Source: Alistipes sp.
GTDB lineage: Bacteria; Bacteroidota; Bacteroidia; Bacteroidales; Rikenellaceae
Assembly: GCA_017629985.1 (NCBI GenBank)
Contig: JAGBWD010000004.1
Span: 1 to 64,000 of the forward strand
Reading direction: 5' to 3'
Length of the DNA stretch: 64,000 nt
The position numbers and the translations under genes were made by a program. The notes under the pieces were generated by a model. It worked only from the letters and a program-made list of their open reading frames with translations, had not been told where the DNA came from and made no database searches. The first letter of the stretch is position 1. Every line of letters begins with the position of its first letter. Of this stretch, positions 1 to 8,192 are shown piece after piece.

Positions 1-160
1 CATTGTAAAAAATTATAATGTATTGTTAGAGTCCTGACTGTTTCAATTTTTCCTAAAAGGAAATTGACAGATAAATACTACACTTTTCTCTCAATATAAA
101 AACCAGTAAATCAAAGAACCGTTTTTTGGTATCACTTAACCACTCTATTTTGAAGTGGGA
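1..160 (-). other. Probable rRNA operon leader (16S start lies off the left edge)
   Basis: Read on the minus strand, this stretch lies downstream of three tandem promoters. It runs AT-rich to the window edge and ends in TTTTTTACAATG, which resembles the bases just before the 16S rRNA start in Bacteroidales. A boxA-like GGTTCTTTGA lies at 111-120, as often seen in Bacteroidetes rRNA leaders. No protein-coding potential is visible. The rRNA identity is an inference, since the 16S gene itself is outside the window. Confidence 0.65.
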
Positions 161-168
161 AAGTGGTG

Positions 169-200
169 CAAAGGTAAGGCAAATTTTTGAAGCCACCAAA
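169..200 (-). promoter_or_regulatory. Tandem rrn-type promoter, proximal copy
   Basis: On the minus strand this reads TTTG (197-200), a 20-nt spacer, then TACCTTTG (169-176), an exact Bacteroidetes -33/-7 pair. It sits in the first copy of a duplicated AT-rich block of about 110 bp. The T-rich sequence upstream could act as an UP-like element. Confidence 0.75.
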
Positions 201-281
201 TTTTTTGGAAACTTTTTTCAAAAAATTTTTATCGAAGAACCTTTGCTCGTCTCATCATTTTTTAAGTGATGAAAGCGGGTG

Positions 282-313
282 CAAAGATAAATCATATTTT
301 TGAAACCACCAAA
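282..313 (-). promoter_or_regulatory. Tandem rrn-type promoter, middle copy
   Basis: On the minus strand this reads TTTG (310-313), a 20-nt spacer, then TATCTTTG (282-289). The flanks repeat those of the proximal copy almost base for base, about 113 bp apart, so the two promoters arose by duplication. Confidence 0.75.
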
Positions 314-396
314 TTTTTTGGAAACTTTTTTCAAAAAATTTTGTCTAAGAACCTTTCTGCGAATGAGCGATATTCTATATCTCTCAATTGCGGATG

Positions 397-427
397 CAAA
401 GGTAGCGCTTTATTTTTAATCTCCAAA
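397..427 (-). promoter_or_regulatory. Tandem rrn-type promoter, distal copy
   Basis: On the minus strand this reads TTTG (424-427), a 19-nt spacer, then TACCTTTG (397-404). It is more diverged than the other two copies. Three stacked strong promoters are usual for stable-RNA operons. Confidence 0.7.
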
Positions 428-574
428 CTTTTTTACAACTTTTTTTCGCCTTTTTTAGCAATATTTTCTTATAGCATTGATTTACAGCATATTATACGAC
501 AGCCATTTTTTAGGGTCATTTTTTCCCTTTATTATATATATAAATATAGGTATAGATTGACAATAGAAAATAGC

Positions 575-611
575 GTAAAAAAGAGAGCATAGCTTCGTCT
601 ATGCCCTCTCA
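575..611 (-). terminator. Terminator of the iron-sulfur repair gene
   Basis: On the minus strand a stem (GAGGGCATAG against CTATGCTCTC, one weak pair) is followed by TTTTTT. It lies 31 nt beyond the stop of the leftward gene at 642. Confidence 0.75.
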
Positions 612-641
612 TGCAATTTTCTATTTCAAGCCTAGGTTTAC

Positions 642-1379
642 CTACTTACGTACACTTATAGATTCAAGTTCTTGAAATCTCTGGAAGAGAATATTATTTT
701 CGATATGTATATGTTCGAACAACCCATCCATAAAGTTCTCGAGGTCTTGAAGCATCAGGCGATAAGTAGCACAAGCATCCTCGGGGGCAACAAAATCTTT
801 CATCAAAAGGCGGATATACTTATATCGCGTACCCTCGTCATTATGTTCATGCAGCATAACACGAATGGGGTTTGCCACACTACCGCAGTGCATAGGGGCG
901 TGTGACTCCTTACGCATAGAGGCCTCATAAAGTGCATAGCAATATGGGAACAGCACCTGCTCCTCCTTCTGAAGATGACTCTCTAAATCGCGCAACGAAG
1001 CTGCAAATAGCTCCTCGAGTTGTAGAAGTTCGGGGTGAGAATCGCCATGCACGCGAGCAACAGTGCGGATGTCGTTTAGCAGACCTGGCCCCTTTGCTCT
1101 AATTCCGCGATGGTGAACCTTCAACACATAATCGATAAGCAAATCGGTTGGCCATGAGTCAAAGGGTATGGCACTAGGGGTGCTTTGATTTTCGGCAAGA
1201 AGGGCTTGCATCACAACATCGACATCAACACCTGCTGCACGACAAGCCTCCTCCAGAGAGGCACCTCCTCCGCAACAGAAATCTACGCCAAAGGTTTTAA
1301 AGACTCTAGCTGTCGCAAAATTATCATTAACGATTGAGCCAACACTCTGACTCTTGAGATATACACCATTCATAATCAT
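642..1379 (-). CDS. ric: Iron-sulfur cluster repair di-iron protein (RIC family; ScdA/YtfE)
   Basis: Predicted RIC protein that restores iron-sulfur clusters after oxidative or nitrosative damage. The N-terminal ScdA_N domain carries the signature FGVDFCCGGG. The C-terminal hemerythrin-like domain supplies spaced histidines for a di-iron site (KVHHRG, ESHLQKEEQ, LHEHND, HIHIENN). I place the start at 1379 (MIMNGVYL; 1373 is also possible). A longer reading frame opens at 1421, but a minus-strand TATCTTTG box at 1408-1415 would put the transcript start downstream of that codon. The gene is monocistronic, with its own promoter and terminator, and diverges from maf. The family assignment is firm. 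Confidence 0.9.
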   Translation of the reverse strand: MIMNGVYLKSQSVGSIVNDNFATARVFKTFGVDFCCGGGASLEEACRAAGVDVDVVMQALLAENQSTPSAIPFDSWPTDLLIDYVLKVHHRGIRAKGPGLLNDIRTVARVHGDSHPELLQLEELFAASLRDLESHLQKEEQVLFPYCYALYEASMRKESHAPMHCGSVANPIRVMLHEHNDEGTRYKYIRLLMKDFVAPEDACATYRLMLQDLENFMDGLFEHIHIENNILFQRFQELESISVRK

Positions 1380-1407
1380 ATAATCATTTAAATTAACTCT
1401 TTGCTGG

Positions 1408-1415
1408 CAAAGATA
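1408..1415 (-). promoter_or_regulatory. -7 box of the iron-sulfur repair gene
   Basis: Minus-strand TATCTTTG, about 30 nt upstream of the chosen start. No clear -33 TTTG is present at 19-21 nt. It decides the start codon, because it overlaps the upstream in-frame ATG. Confidence 0.6.
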
Positions 1416-1576
1416 GTACAAATCATGGATAGTTAAAATCGAATACCTCGATAGAGATATAGATTATATCAATATCGCATGGGGCAAATGGAGGTTTAGG
1501 GAGAGGTATAAAAGGAGATAATAGAGCAATACTCTTTAGATTAACAAATTGTAACTATTTATTAAAATAAAATTTG

Positions 1577-1584
1577 TACCTTTG
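1577..1584 (+). promoter_or_regulatory. -7 box upstream of maf
   Basis: TACCTTTG lies 20 nt before the maf ATG. No exact TTTG is seen at the usual spacing. It probably drives maf and the S46 peptidase together. Confidence 0.6.
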
Positions 1585-1604
1585 ACAACGTAAAGTATAT
1601 AACA

Positions 1605-2216
1605 ATGCTACTACAGGATAAACTAAAGACGTATAACATAATATTAGCCTCGGCATCTCCACGCCGCAGAGAGTTACTCCGAGCGACAGGCATAGAGTAT
1701 CGCCTAGCCGAGAAGTTTGAATGTGAGGAGTCATACCCCGCTTCATTAGCCGCGCTAGACGTAGCACCATACCTATCGCGACTAAAGAGCCATGCCTACC
1801 CCACAGCTCTTGGCTACAACGACATACTCATCACGGCCGACACAACAGTACTCCTCGGAGAGAGGGTACTCGGTAAGCCAGCCACAGAGCAGGAGGCAAA
1901 GGTGATGATAGGCGAATTATCGGGGCGCGAGCATAAGGTAGTGACGGGAGTTACACTACGCATGGCTGACCGTGAACATACCTTTGCATCGGTAAGCACG
2001 GTGCGCTTTGCAGAGCTATCCGAGGAGCAGATAGATTACTATGTCGAGAACTACAAGCCTATGGATAAGGCTGGGGCGTATGGGATTCAGGAGTGGATAG
2101 GATATGTAGGCATAGAGTCAATAGAGGGCTCCTTCTACAATGTTATGGGCCTCCCTGTGCAACGTCTTTGCCGTGAGATAGAGTACCTCATAGAGCTACT
2201 CCCCTCGTGCTACTAA
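1605..2216 (+). CDS. maf: Maf-family nucleoside triphosphate pyrophosphatase
   Basis: House-cleaning pyrophosphatase, probably acting on dTTP/UTP or modified nucleotides in the cytoplasm. The N-terminal family motif SASPRRRELL is present at residues 17-26. The central ITADTTVLL and the DKAGAYGIQ motif of the active site are also visible. Its 203 residues match the usual family length. It is the first gene of a rightward pair with the S46 peptidase, whose start lies 26 nt after its stop. Which Maf subfamily substrate applies cannot be settled by eye. Confidence 0.9.
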   Translation: MLLQDKLKTYNIILASASPRRRELLRATGIEYRLAEKFECEESYPASLAALDVAPYLSRLKSHAYPTALGYNDILITADTTVLLGERVLGKPATEQEAKVMIGELSGREHKVVTGVTLRMADREHTFASVSTVRFAELSEEQIDYYVENYKPMDKAGAYGIQEWIGYVGIESIEGSFYNVMGLPVQRLCREIEYLIELLPSCY

Positions 2217-2242
2217 CGAACAAATCAATAAAATCTATTATA

Positions 2243-4261
2243 ATGAAACGAACCTTATTACTATTTGCGTTGCTCGTAGCAACCACATTTTCGGCCGTTG
2301 CCGATAAGGGTATGTGGCTACCATCACTAATATCAAGCCGCATAAAGGATATGAAGTCGAAGGGTTTTAAACTCTCGGCAGAGGATATCTACTCTATCAA
2401 CAAGGCATCATTGAAGGATGCTGTGGTGTTGTTTGATGGTGGATGTACAGGAGAGATCGTGTCAGAGAAGGGTCTTATCCTAACCAATCACCACTGCGGA
2501 TATGACGCCATTCAGGCTCTTTCGTCAGTGGAGCATGACTACCTCACAGATGGATTCTGGGCAAAGAACCACAGTGAGGAGCTATACTGCCCTGGACTAA
2601 AAGTGCATATTTTGGTGCGCATGGAGGAGGTAACAGAGCGTATTGCAGCAGGCGAGACAAAGGAGGATATCATCAAGAAGGCAGAGGCTGAAGGCAGAGG
2701 CTACAAAGCTAAAGTAGAGTCTATGTATTATGGAAACATGGCATACCTCTTCATCTATCGCGAGTTTAACGATGTACGTCTTGTTGGCGCACCTCCTACA
2801 ACTATTGGTAAGTTTGGCGCCGACAACGACAACTGGATCTGGCCACGTCACACCGGCGACTTCTCTATATTCCGCATCTATGCCGACCAGGAGAATAACC
2901 CTGCGGAGTACAGCGCAAATAACAAGCCTTACACACCTGCTCGCCACTTTAAAATATCAACCGCAGGCATCAAGGAGGGTGACTTCACCATGATTTATGG
3001 CTTCCCTGGCAACACGCAGGAGTATATCACATCGGATGCTGTGAAGTACATCGCCGAGTTGTCAGACCCTACGAAGATTGATCTTCGCACACAGCGTCTT
3101 GATATCATCGGTGCTGCACAGGCCAAGTCACCAGAGACACGCATAAAGTATGCAGCCAAGCAGGCAAACATTGCAAACGCTTGGAAGAAGTGGCAGGGCG
3201 AGGTAAAGGGCATCAACCGTCTTGGAACATACGACAAAAAGGTTGCCTACGAGGATAAGTTCCGCAAGGAGAACCCCGACAAGGCATACCTTCTTGACTC
3301 TCTAAAGGCGGCATACGAGCGCAACATGGATGGCTATTTCAACTATGAGCTTTTCAACGAGACGCTATGTGGCATAGAGCTTCAGCAGGTGGTGCTACTA
3401 GCCATGGAGAAGGATGCTGCAAAGCGCGAGGCAGCTATCGAGCGTTTCTATAAAGATTTCGATGTTAATGTAGATCGTCAGCTTGCTATAGCTATGCTCA
3501 AGGCATACGAGGCCCTTGCGACTGCAGATGCTCCAGCTCTAAAGGCGCTATTTGCGCAGCATGGTGGCGCGGAGAACTACGCAAACTGGCTATATGACAA
3601 CACCAAGCTCGGAACATACGAGTCATTCAAGTCTGCAGAGATAGAGGCTGACCCTATGTCGGAGTTTGCACGCGCAATAGTTCCTATTCAGGCATATGCT
3701 AAAAAGTATAAATATCGCAACTTGAGCAACATCCCAGATATTGAGCGATGGTTCCGTCCTTACGTAAAGGCTCTCATGGAGTGGGATAAGAAGCGTGCCT
3801 TCTTCCCAGATGCTAACCTTACATTGCGCGTAGCATACGGCAAGGTTGCTGGTTATGAGTATGCCGATGGTGAGTGGCACCTACCACAAACAACCATCGA
3901 GGGTATCATCGCCAAGGATAACCCCGAGATTTATGACTACAACGTGCCACAGCAGTTGCGCGATGCCTACGAAAAGAAGGCGTATGGCCGCTGGGGCGTA
4001 AATATGTATGGAAAGTATACCGTACCTGTATGCTTCATCGCCACAAACCACACTACAGGAGGTAACTCTGGTTCTCCGGTGTTGAACAACAAGGGTGAGC
4101 TTATCGGCGTAAACTTTGACCGCACATGGCTCTCAACAATGTCGGACATTGAGTTTGATGAGACATTGTGCCGTAACATCATCTGTGACATCCGCTACGT
4201 GCTATTTGTAGTAGATGTAGTTGGTGGCGCAGGATGGATTATCGAAGAGATGGGGCTATAA
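2243..4261 (+). CDS. dpp11: S46 dipeptidyl peptidase, DPP11-like (Asp/Glu-specific)
   Basis: Exported serine exopeptidase that removes dipeptides from oligopeptides, feeding peptide fermentation. The start at 2243 gives a clean signal peptide (MKRTLLLFALL), and the reading frame upstream of it has no export features. The triad is visible: His84 in TNHHCGY, Asp206 in RHTGDF and Ser609 in GGNSGSP. Arg627 in NFDRTW lies 18 residues after the serine. Porphyromonas DPP11 has Arg at this place and DPP7 has Gly, so acidic P1 specificity is expected. At 672 residues it is about 45 shorter than the Porphyromonas enzymes, mostly between His and Asp. A terminator follows at 4283. Confidence 0.9.
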   Translation: MKRTLLLFALLVATTFSAVADKGMWLPSLISSRIKDMKSKGFKLSAEDIYSINKASLKDAVVLFDGGCTGEIVSEKGLILTNHHCGYDAIQALSSVEHDYLTDGFWAKNHSEELYCPGLKVHILVRMEEVTERIAAGETKEDIIKKAEAEGRGYKAKVESMYYGNMAYLFIYREFNDVRLVGAPPTTIGKFGADNDNWIWPRHTGDFSIFRIYADQENNPAEYSANNKPYTPARHFKISTAGIKEGDFTMIYGFPGNTQEYITSDAVKYIAELSDPTKIDLRTQRLDIIGAAQAKSPETRIKYAAKQANIANAWKKWQGEVKGINRLGTYDKKVAYEDKFRKENPDKAYLLDSLKAAYERNMDGYFNYELFNETLCGIELQQVVLLAMEKDAAKREAAIERFYKDFDVNVDRQLAIAMLKAYEALATADAPALKALFAQHGGAENYANWLYDNTKLGTYESFKSAEIEADPMSEFARAIVPIQAYAKKYKYRNLSNIPDIERWFRPYVKALMEWDKKRAFFPDANLTLRVAYGKVAGYEYADGEWHLPQTTIEGIIAKDNPEIYDYNVPQQLRDAYEKKAYGRWGVNMYGKYTVPVCFIATNHTTGGNSGSPVLNNKGELIGVNFDRTWLSTMSDIEFDETLCRNIICDIRYVLFVVDVVGGAGWIIEEMGL

Positions 4262-4282
4262 AATATAACTCAATAGAGTTTG

Positions 4283-4317
4283 GTGAGTGTCATAATATTA
4301 TGGCACTCATCTTTTTT
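4283..4317 (+). terminator. Terminator after the S46 peptidase
   Basis: The stem TGAGTGTCATAA pairs with TTATGGCACTCA, with one G-U-type mismatch, and is followed by CTTTTTT. Confidence 0.8.
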
Positions 4318-4352
4318 ATGTGGGGATGAGCGAACATTTCACATTTATTTCG

Positions 4353-4360
4353 TACCTTTG
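4353..4360 (+). promoter_or_regulatory. -7 box of lpxB
   Basis: TACCTTTG lies 21 nt before the lpxB ATG. The -33 region (TTTC) is weak. Confidence 0.6.
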
Positions 4361-4381
4361 TATCAGTAAACAACATAAGAA

Positions 4382-5506
4382 ATGAGATACTACATCATCG
4401 CTGGAGAGCCTTCAGGAGACCTTCATGGAGGTAAACTAATGAGAGGCATAGCAAAATATGATACCGAGGCGCAATTCCGATTTTCGGGTGGCGACTTTAT
4501 GGCCGAGGTGGGTGGCAAGGAGAATCTCCTATACCACTACCGCGAGATGTCGTTCTTCGGATTTGTGCAAGTGGCAAAAAACCTACGCACCATATTCCGT
4601 CAGATGGACAACGTAAAGGCTGACATAGAGCGATTTGCACCCGATGTGATAATTCTCATAGATTATCCCGCATTCAACATCCGCATAGCAAAATGGGCTA
4701 AAAGCAAGGGGATAAAGGTATACTACTACATAGCCCCCAAGGTGTGGGCATGGAAGGAGCGCAGAGTAAAGAGCCTTCGCAAGTATGTAGATCGCCTATA
4801 TACCATATTTCCTTTTGAGACAGAATATTTTCGCGGCCATGGCATAGAGCCACACTTCTTTGGTAATCCTCTTGTTGATGATATTGCCGAGCGCCGTGCT
4901 ACACTCCCCTCACGCGAGGAGTTTTTAGCCGAACATGAACTGGAGAATCGACCTATAATATCGCTCCTTGCAGGAAGTCGTGTGTCGGAGATTCGTGCGA
5001 ACCTCCCCGACATGGTTGCCATATCACGCCGATTCCCCGAGTATCAGTTTGTCGTAACTGCCGTGCCATGGATAGACAAGAGCATCTACGACAACATCAT
5101 CAAAGGTTCCGAGGTGAGGTATCTCTGCAACTGCACACAGCAAGCTCTAGCTATGAGCGAGGCGGCGATAGTAACATCGGGAACAGCAACACTGGAGACA
5201 GCACTTATGGGAATCCCCGAGATAGTGTTGTATCATGTGCCATGGATATATGAGAAGCTGAAGCCATACTTCCTACGTATACCATACATCTCACTTGTGA
5301 ACATCAACCTAAACCGAGAGGCTGTGGCAGAGATAGTATGCAAAAAGATAGATATCGAGGATGTCGTGGCACGCGTAGCTGCCATACTTCCAGGAGGAGC
5401 AGAGAGAGAGCGTATGTTGAAAGATTTTGACACCCTAAAGAGGATGATGGGAGAGGAGGGAGCCTCATTGCGTTTTGCCGAAGATATAGTAAAATCACTG
5501 CAGTAG
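4382..5506 (+). CDS. lpxB: Lipid-A-disaccharide synthase
   Basis: Glycosyltransferase that joins UDP-2,3-diacylglucosamine and lipid X to form lipid A disaccharide at the inner membrane. The N-terminal GEPSGDLHGG motif, the central YIAPKVWAWKERR and TIFPFE, and LAGSRVSEI are all typical of LpxB. Its 374 residues match the family. It has its own promoter and is followed after 2 nt by the FAH-like gene, so the two are co-transcribed. It shows that the cell makes lipid A and is Gram-negative. Confidence 0.95.
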   Translation: MRYYIIAGEPSGDLHGGKLMRGIAKYDTEAQFRFSGGDFMAEVGGKENLLYHYREMSFFGFVQVAKNLRTIFRQMDNVKADIERFAPDVIILIDYPAFNIRIAKWAKSKGIKVYYYIAPKVWAWKERRVKSLRKYVDRLYTIFPFETEYFRGHGIEPHFFGNPLVDDIAERRATLPSREEFLAEHELENRPIISLLAGSRVSEIRANLPDMVAISRRFPEYQFVVTAVPWIDKSIYDNIIKGSEVRYLCNCTQQALAMSEAAIVTSGTATLETALMGIPEIVLYHVPWIYEKLKPYFLRIPYISLVNINLNREAVAEIVCKKIDIEDVVARVAAILPGGAERERMLKDFDTLKRMMGEEGASLRFAEDIVKSLQ

Positions 5507-5508
5507 AT

Positions 5509-6084
5509 ATGAAACTTATAAACATCATAAACAACTATAACACAGCGGGTGAGAAGCCACAATTTTACCTCAAGGCGGACACTGCACTACTTCGTAACAA
5601 CGATGCTTTCTACATCCCCGATGGTGTAGGACGTGTTACCGCAGCACCACATATCGTGCTAAAGATATCGCGCCTCGCGAAGTGCATCGGCGAGCGCTTC
5701 GCACCACGTTGCATAGATGGCATAATGGCAGGTGTTACGTTCACATGTGCAGATACCCTTGCCAAAGCACAACGCGAGGGTCTACCATGGGATGAGGCAG
5801 TGGGCTTCGACCACTCATCGGCCCTCTCGCTCGACACCCTATCGCGCGATGCTATGCTCGCAGGGGCTACATTTTACATCAATGGCGAGAGACACGCAGA
5901 GATAAAGATTTCGGACATGCGCTTTACCCCCGACCACATTGTCAGCCACCTCTCGGAGTGCATGACACTACGTATTGGCGACCTCATATACCTAGGCTCT
6001 CCAGAGGAGATAGAGGTGAAGGCTGGAGATAACTATCGCATCGATATTGCAGGGCAGACGCTGCTAAACTTCGACATAAAGTAG
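5509..6084 (+). CDS. FAH-like (fumarylacetoacetate hydrolase fold) protein, probably degenerate
   Basis: This 191-residue protein matches the small Bacteroidetes group of FAH-fold proteins. FYLKADTALLRNND resembles the family motif FLKPDTALLR, and LPWDEAVGFDHSSALS matches the lPWe..K.FD segment. Canonical members bind a divalent metal through a Glu-x-Glu pair and a downstream Asp in the DFTARD motif. Here the corresponding stretches read TAAPHIVLKI and VTFTCADTL, so the glutamates appear to be missing. It may therefore be inactive or do something other than hydrolysis or decarboxylation. It starts 2 nt after lpxB and is followed by a strong terminator. Confidence 0.6.
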   Translation: MKLINIINNYNTAGEKPQFYLKADTALLRNNDAFYIPDGVGRVTAAPHIVLKISRLAKCIGERFAPRCIDGIMAGVTFTCADTLAKAQREGLPWDEAVGFDHSSALSLDTLSRDAMLAGATFYINGERHAEIKISDMRFTPDHIVSHLSECMTLRIGDLIYLGSPEEIEVKAGDNYRIDIAGQTLLNFDIK

Positions 6085-6124
6085 CTAAAGGCCGCGGCCA
6101 CGTCTGTTATAGGCCTTAAATAGA

Positions 6125-6160
6125 GTGGTGGTGTCCGATTTTTTTCAGACACCACCACAT
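6125..6160. terminator. Bidirectional terminator between lpxB operon and argR
   Basis: The 11-bp stem GTGGTGGTGTC against GACACCACCAC has a T-rich loop and an AT-rich tail. It lies between two convergent genes and can serve both. Confidence 0.75.
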
Positions 6161-6195
6161 ATTTTATATACTCGAAGCAAGATTTGACAGCTTCA

Positions 6196-6669
6196 CTACC
6201 TAGCAATTATCAACGATAACGATGGGAATATCTCACACAACTGTTCGAGAAGCACATCGCGTCTATACCCTTCACGCAAGATTAGAAGTATCGTATTATC
6301 ACCAGCTATGGAGCCAAGCACCTCGCTTATCCCTTTGTTGTCAATAGGCACCGAGATAGCACTAGCATATCCCGACTTGGTGGTTATGACACACATATTT
6401 CCCGAGAAGGCGATATCTGTGATGTTATCAACGATGTTATTTGATACAGCATGTTCGTTATGCGGCATACTTGGCAACACATAGATATAACCTCGCTCCT
6501 TATTAGGCACCTTCGCGACATTCATAAACTTCAGGTCGCGCGATAAGGTAGACTGCGTAACCGTCACACCACACTCCTCAAGACGCGCTATTAACTCCTC
6601 CTGCGAAGAGATGTACTCCGAACGTATAATCTTCCTAATTACTGACAGACGGTGAGTCTTCTGATTCAT
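6196..6669 (-). CDS. argR: ArgR-type arginine repressor
   Basis: Predicted arginine-responsive repressor of arginine biosynthesis and catabolism. The N-terminal winged helix includes TQSTLSRDLKFM, the recognition region. The C-terminal hexamerisation and arginine-binding domain includes GSIAGDNTILLIL. The start at 6669 (MNQKTHRL) gives 157 residues, close to the usual 150-156. A longer frame opens at 6819, but a minus-strand TATATTTG at 6745-6752 places the transcript start after it. No arg genes are next to it here, so it acts on distant targets. Confidence 0.9.
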   Translation of the reverse strand: MNQKTHRLSVIRKIIRSEYISSQEELIARLEECGVTVTQSTLSRDLKFMNVAKVPNKERGYIYVLPSMPHNEHAVSNNIVDNITDIAFSGNMCVITTKSGYASAISVPIDNKGISEVLGSIAGDNTILLILREGYRRDVLLEQLCEIFPSLSLIIAR

Positions 6670-6744
6670 CTTAACAGTTTCATTGATTTTTTTCGCTTTC
6701 ACGTCTAACGCAACCTTATAGGGGATTATTGCAGAATTGACCCA

Positions 6745-6752
6745 CAAATATA
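6745..6752 (-). promoter_or_regulatory. -7 box of argR
   Basis: Minus-strand TATATTTG, giving a leader of about 70 nt. No clear -33 element. It supports the short argR start. Confidence 0.55.
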
Positions 6753-6836
6753 GTAATATTTTAGAATATTTCGCTATCACAATGCAAAAAAATTGTTTTG
6801 CAAAGAGCGCAACTAGCACATATAAAAATATTTTCG

Positions 6837-6844
6837 TATATTTG
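6837..6844 (+). promoter_or_regulatory. -7 box of the 6901 lipoprotein gene
   Basis: TATATTTG lies 56 nt before the ATG. It is divergent from the argR promoter. No exact TTTG occurs at 19-21 nt upstream. Confidence 0.55.
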
Positions 6845-6900
6845 TGGCGATTGTGTATATATACGTAGCATAATAATTAATAACAATAAACTTTAAAACT

Positions 6901-8163
6901 ATGAAAAAACTATTATCAATTTTGTTTGTAGTTCTCGCTTCGCTCTTCGCATTTAGCTGCGAGAAGAACGAGACAACAAAGAAGACTAACGAGCCAGAGA
7001 TACCTGTAATCCCAGAGGAGGTAGTATCTCCAGAGGAGTTTGAGATAGAGATTAATGTTAAGGATATCACTGCAACCTCTGCTACAGCTACAGCAACACC
7101 TAATGGTTCTAACCGCTACTACTTCCGCGTTATTACCAAGATGGAGCTTGATGCTTTCGGTATCTACAATGACGACTACCAGATTTTTGAGTATATCATC
7201 GAGAATCCTAACAGTGGTAACTGGATTACATCGGGTTACGCAACCCTTGACTGCACTCTTGCTGCAGAGACCGACTACCTCGCTGTAGCGTTTAACTTCG
7301 AGAACTGGGAGGCTATGCACCTCCAGGATGATGAGATGAAGCTCTTCCGCTACGCCTTCAAGACTCCAAAGGGCGCAGAGGTAGACCCTAACTCTTTGTT
7401 CTCAACATCGGACCTTGTGACAAACCACACCGACTTTAACCTCACCGTAACACCTTCAAAGAGCGATGCACAGTGGACATACTACATCTGGACAAAGAAG
7501 AGCTACGATGAGACATTGGCTAACGAGGCGCAGGCAAATATCGTTATGCGCAGCTACTTTGGCCTTAACAACATCGCTGTAGAGCAGGGCTACTCATTTG
7601 GTGATATCATCCAGGAGGATAAGCTTGGTCGCAAGGGTACACACACAATCTCTTCATACCAGACATTAAAGAACAACACCGACTACGTTGTTGTACTATT
7701 CTACGTAGATCCTACAACTACTGACCCAACATCAGTATATGACTACAACTATGTAGCTGTTCCATTCAAGACTGTAGAGCCTTCGAAGGATAACATTGCT
7801 ACTCTTGAGGTATCGGAGCCAGTAATCGTTGCTGATGGTTTCAAGTATAGCGTAAACTTCTTGGTAAAGACAAATACTTATGCTACCGACATGAAGGTTG
7901 GAGTACAGCTTTGGGGCAACTACGACTTTGAGAAGTATTGGAATCCTAACGACTGGTCACAGATTCAGGCATTCTTCATGTTCCGCACATCTGTTGAGCC
8001 TACAACTCTCGAGGCTGCAAAGAGCGCCGAGGGTGCTACAATCTCATTCCCGGGTGTAGATAAGGATGATTATGTATTCTTCTTTGAGGCTATCAACGAG
8101 GAGAATACCCCAACACAGTTTGCAGTTCGCGTGGAGCCTTCTGCATTCAACAACGTACAGTAA
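6901..8163 (+). CDS. Surface lipoprotein with Fn3-like modules, function unknown
   Basis: A 420-residue exported lipoprotein. The signal peptide ends in the lipobox FAFSC, and an acidic, proline-rich linker (residues about 22-45) follows. The rest reads as repeated beta-sandwich modules with alternating hydrophobic strands, such as DITATSATATATPNGS and TDFNLTVTPSKSDAQW, resembling fibronectin type III repeats. The open-ended lipoprotein at 62853 has the same style (TMTISFDVTPSADTHHW). No enzyme motif is visible. It is probably co-transcribed with the next gene, 29 nt downstream. Role unknown; surface binding or structural function is a guess. Confidence 0.75.
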   Translation: MKKLLSILFVVLASLFAFSCEKNETTKKTNEPEIPVIPEEVVSPEEFEIEINVKDITATSATATATPNGSNRYYFRVITKMELDAFGIYNDDYQIFEYIIENPNSGNWITSGYATLDCTLAAETDYLAVAFNFENWEAMHLQDDEMKLFRYAFKTPKGAEVDPNSLFSTSDLVTNHTDFNLTVTPSKSDAQWTYYIWTKKSYDETLANEAQANIVMRSYFGLNNIAVEQGYSFGDIIQEDKLGRKGTHTISSYQTLKNNTDYVVVLFYVDPTTTDPTSVYDYNYVAVPFKTVEPSKDNIATLEVSEPVIVADGFKYSVNFLVKTNTYATDMKVGVQLWGNYDFEKYWNPNDWSQIQAFFMFRTSVEPTTLEAAKSAEGATISFPGVDKDDYVFFFEAINEENTPTQFAVRVEPSAFNNVQ

Positions 8164-8192
8164 TAATAACACCCTAAAAAGTAAGAACTACA

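Noticed and set aside
266..592. Plus-strand reading frame of 108 codons near the left edge
   Set aside because: It runs antisense across the promoters and leader of the presumed rRNA operon and is full of Phe, Leu and Lys from AT-rich DNA. No family resemblance.
2918..2923. Missing catalytic Asp in the S46 peptidase (Asn226-Asn227 where relatives often have Asp-Asn)
   Set aside because: The triad Asp is in the HTGDF motif (Asp206), which is present.
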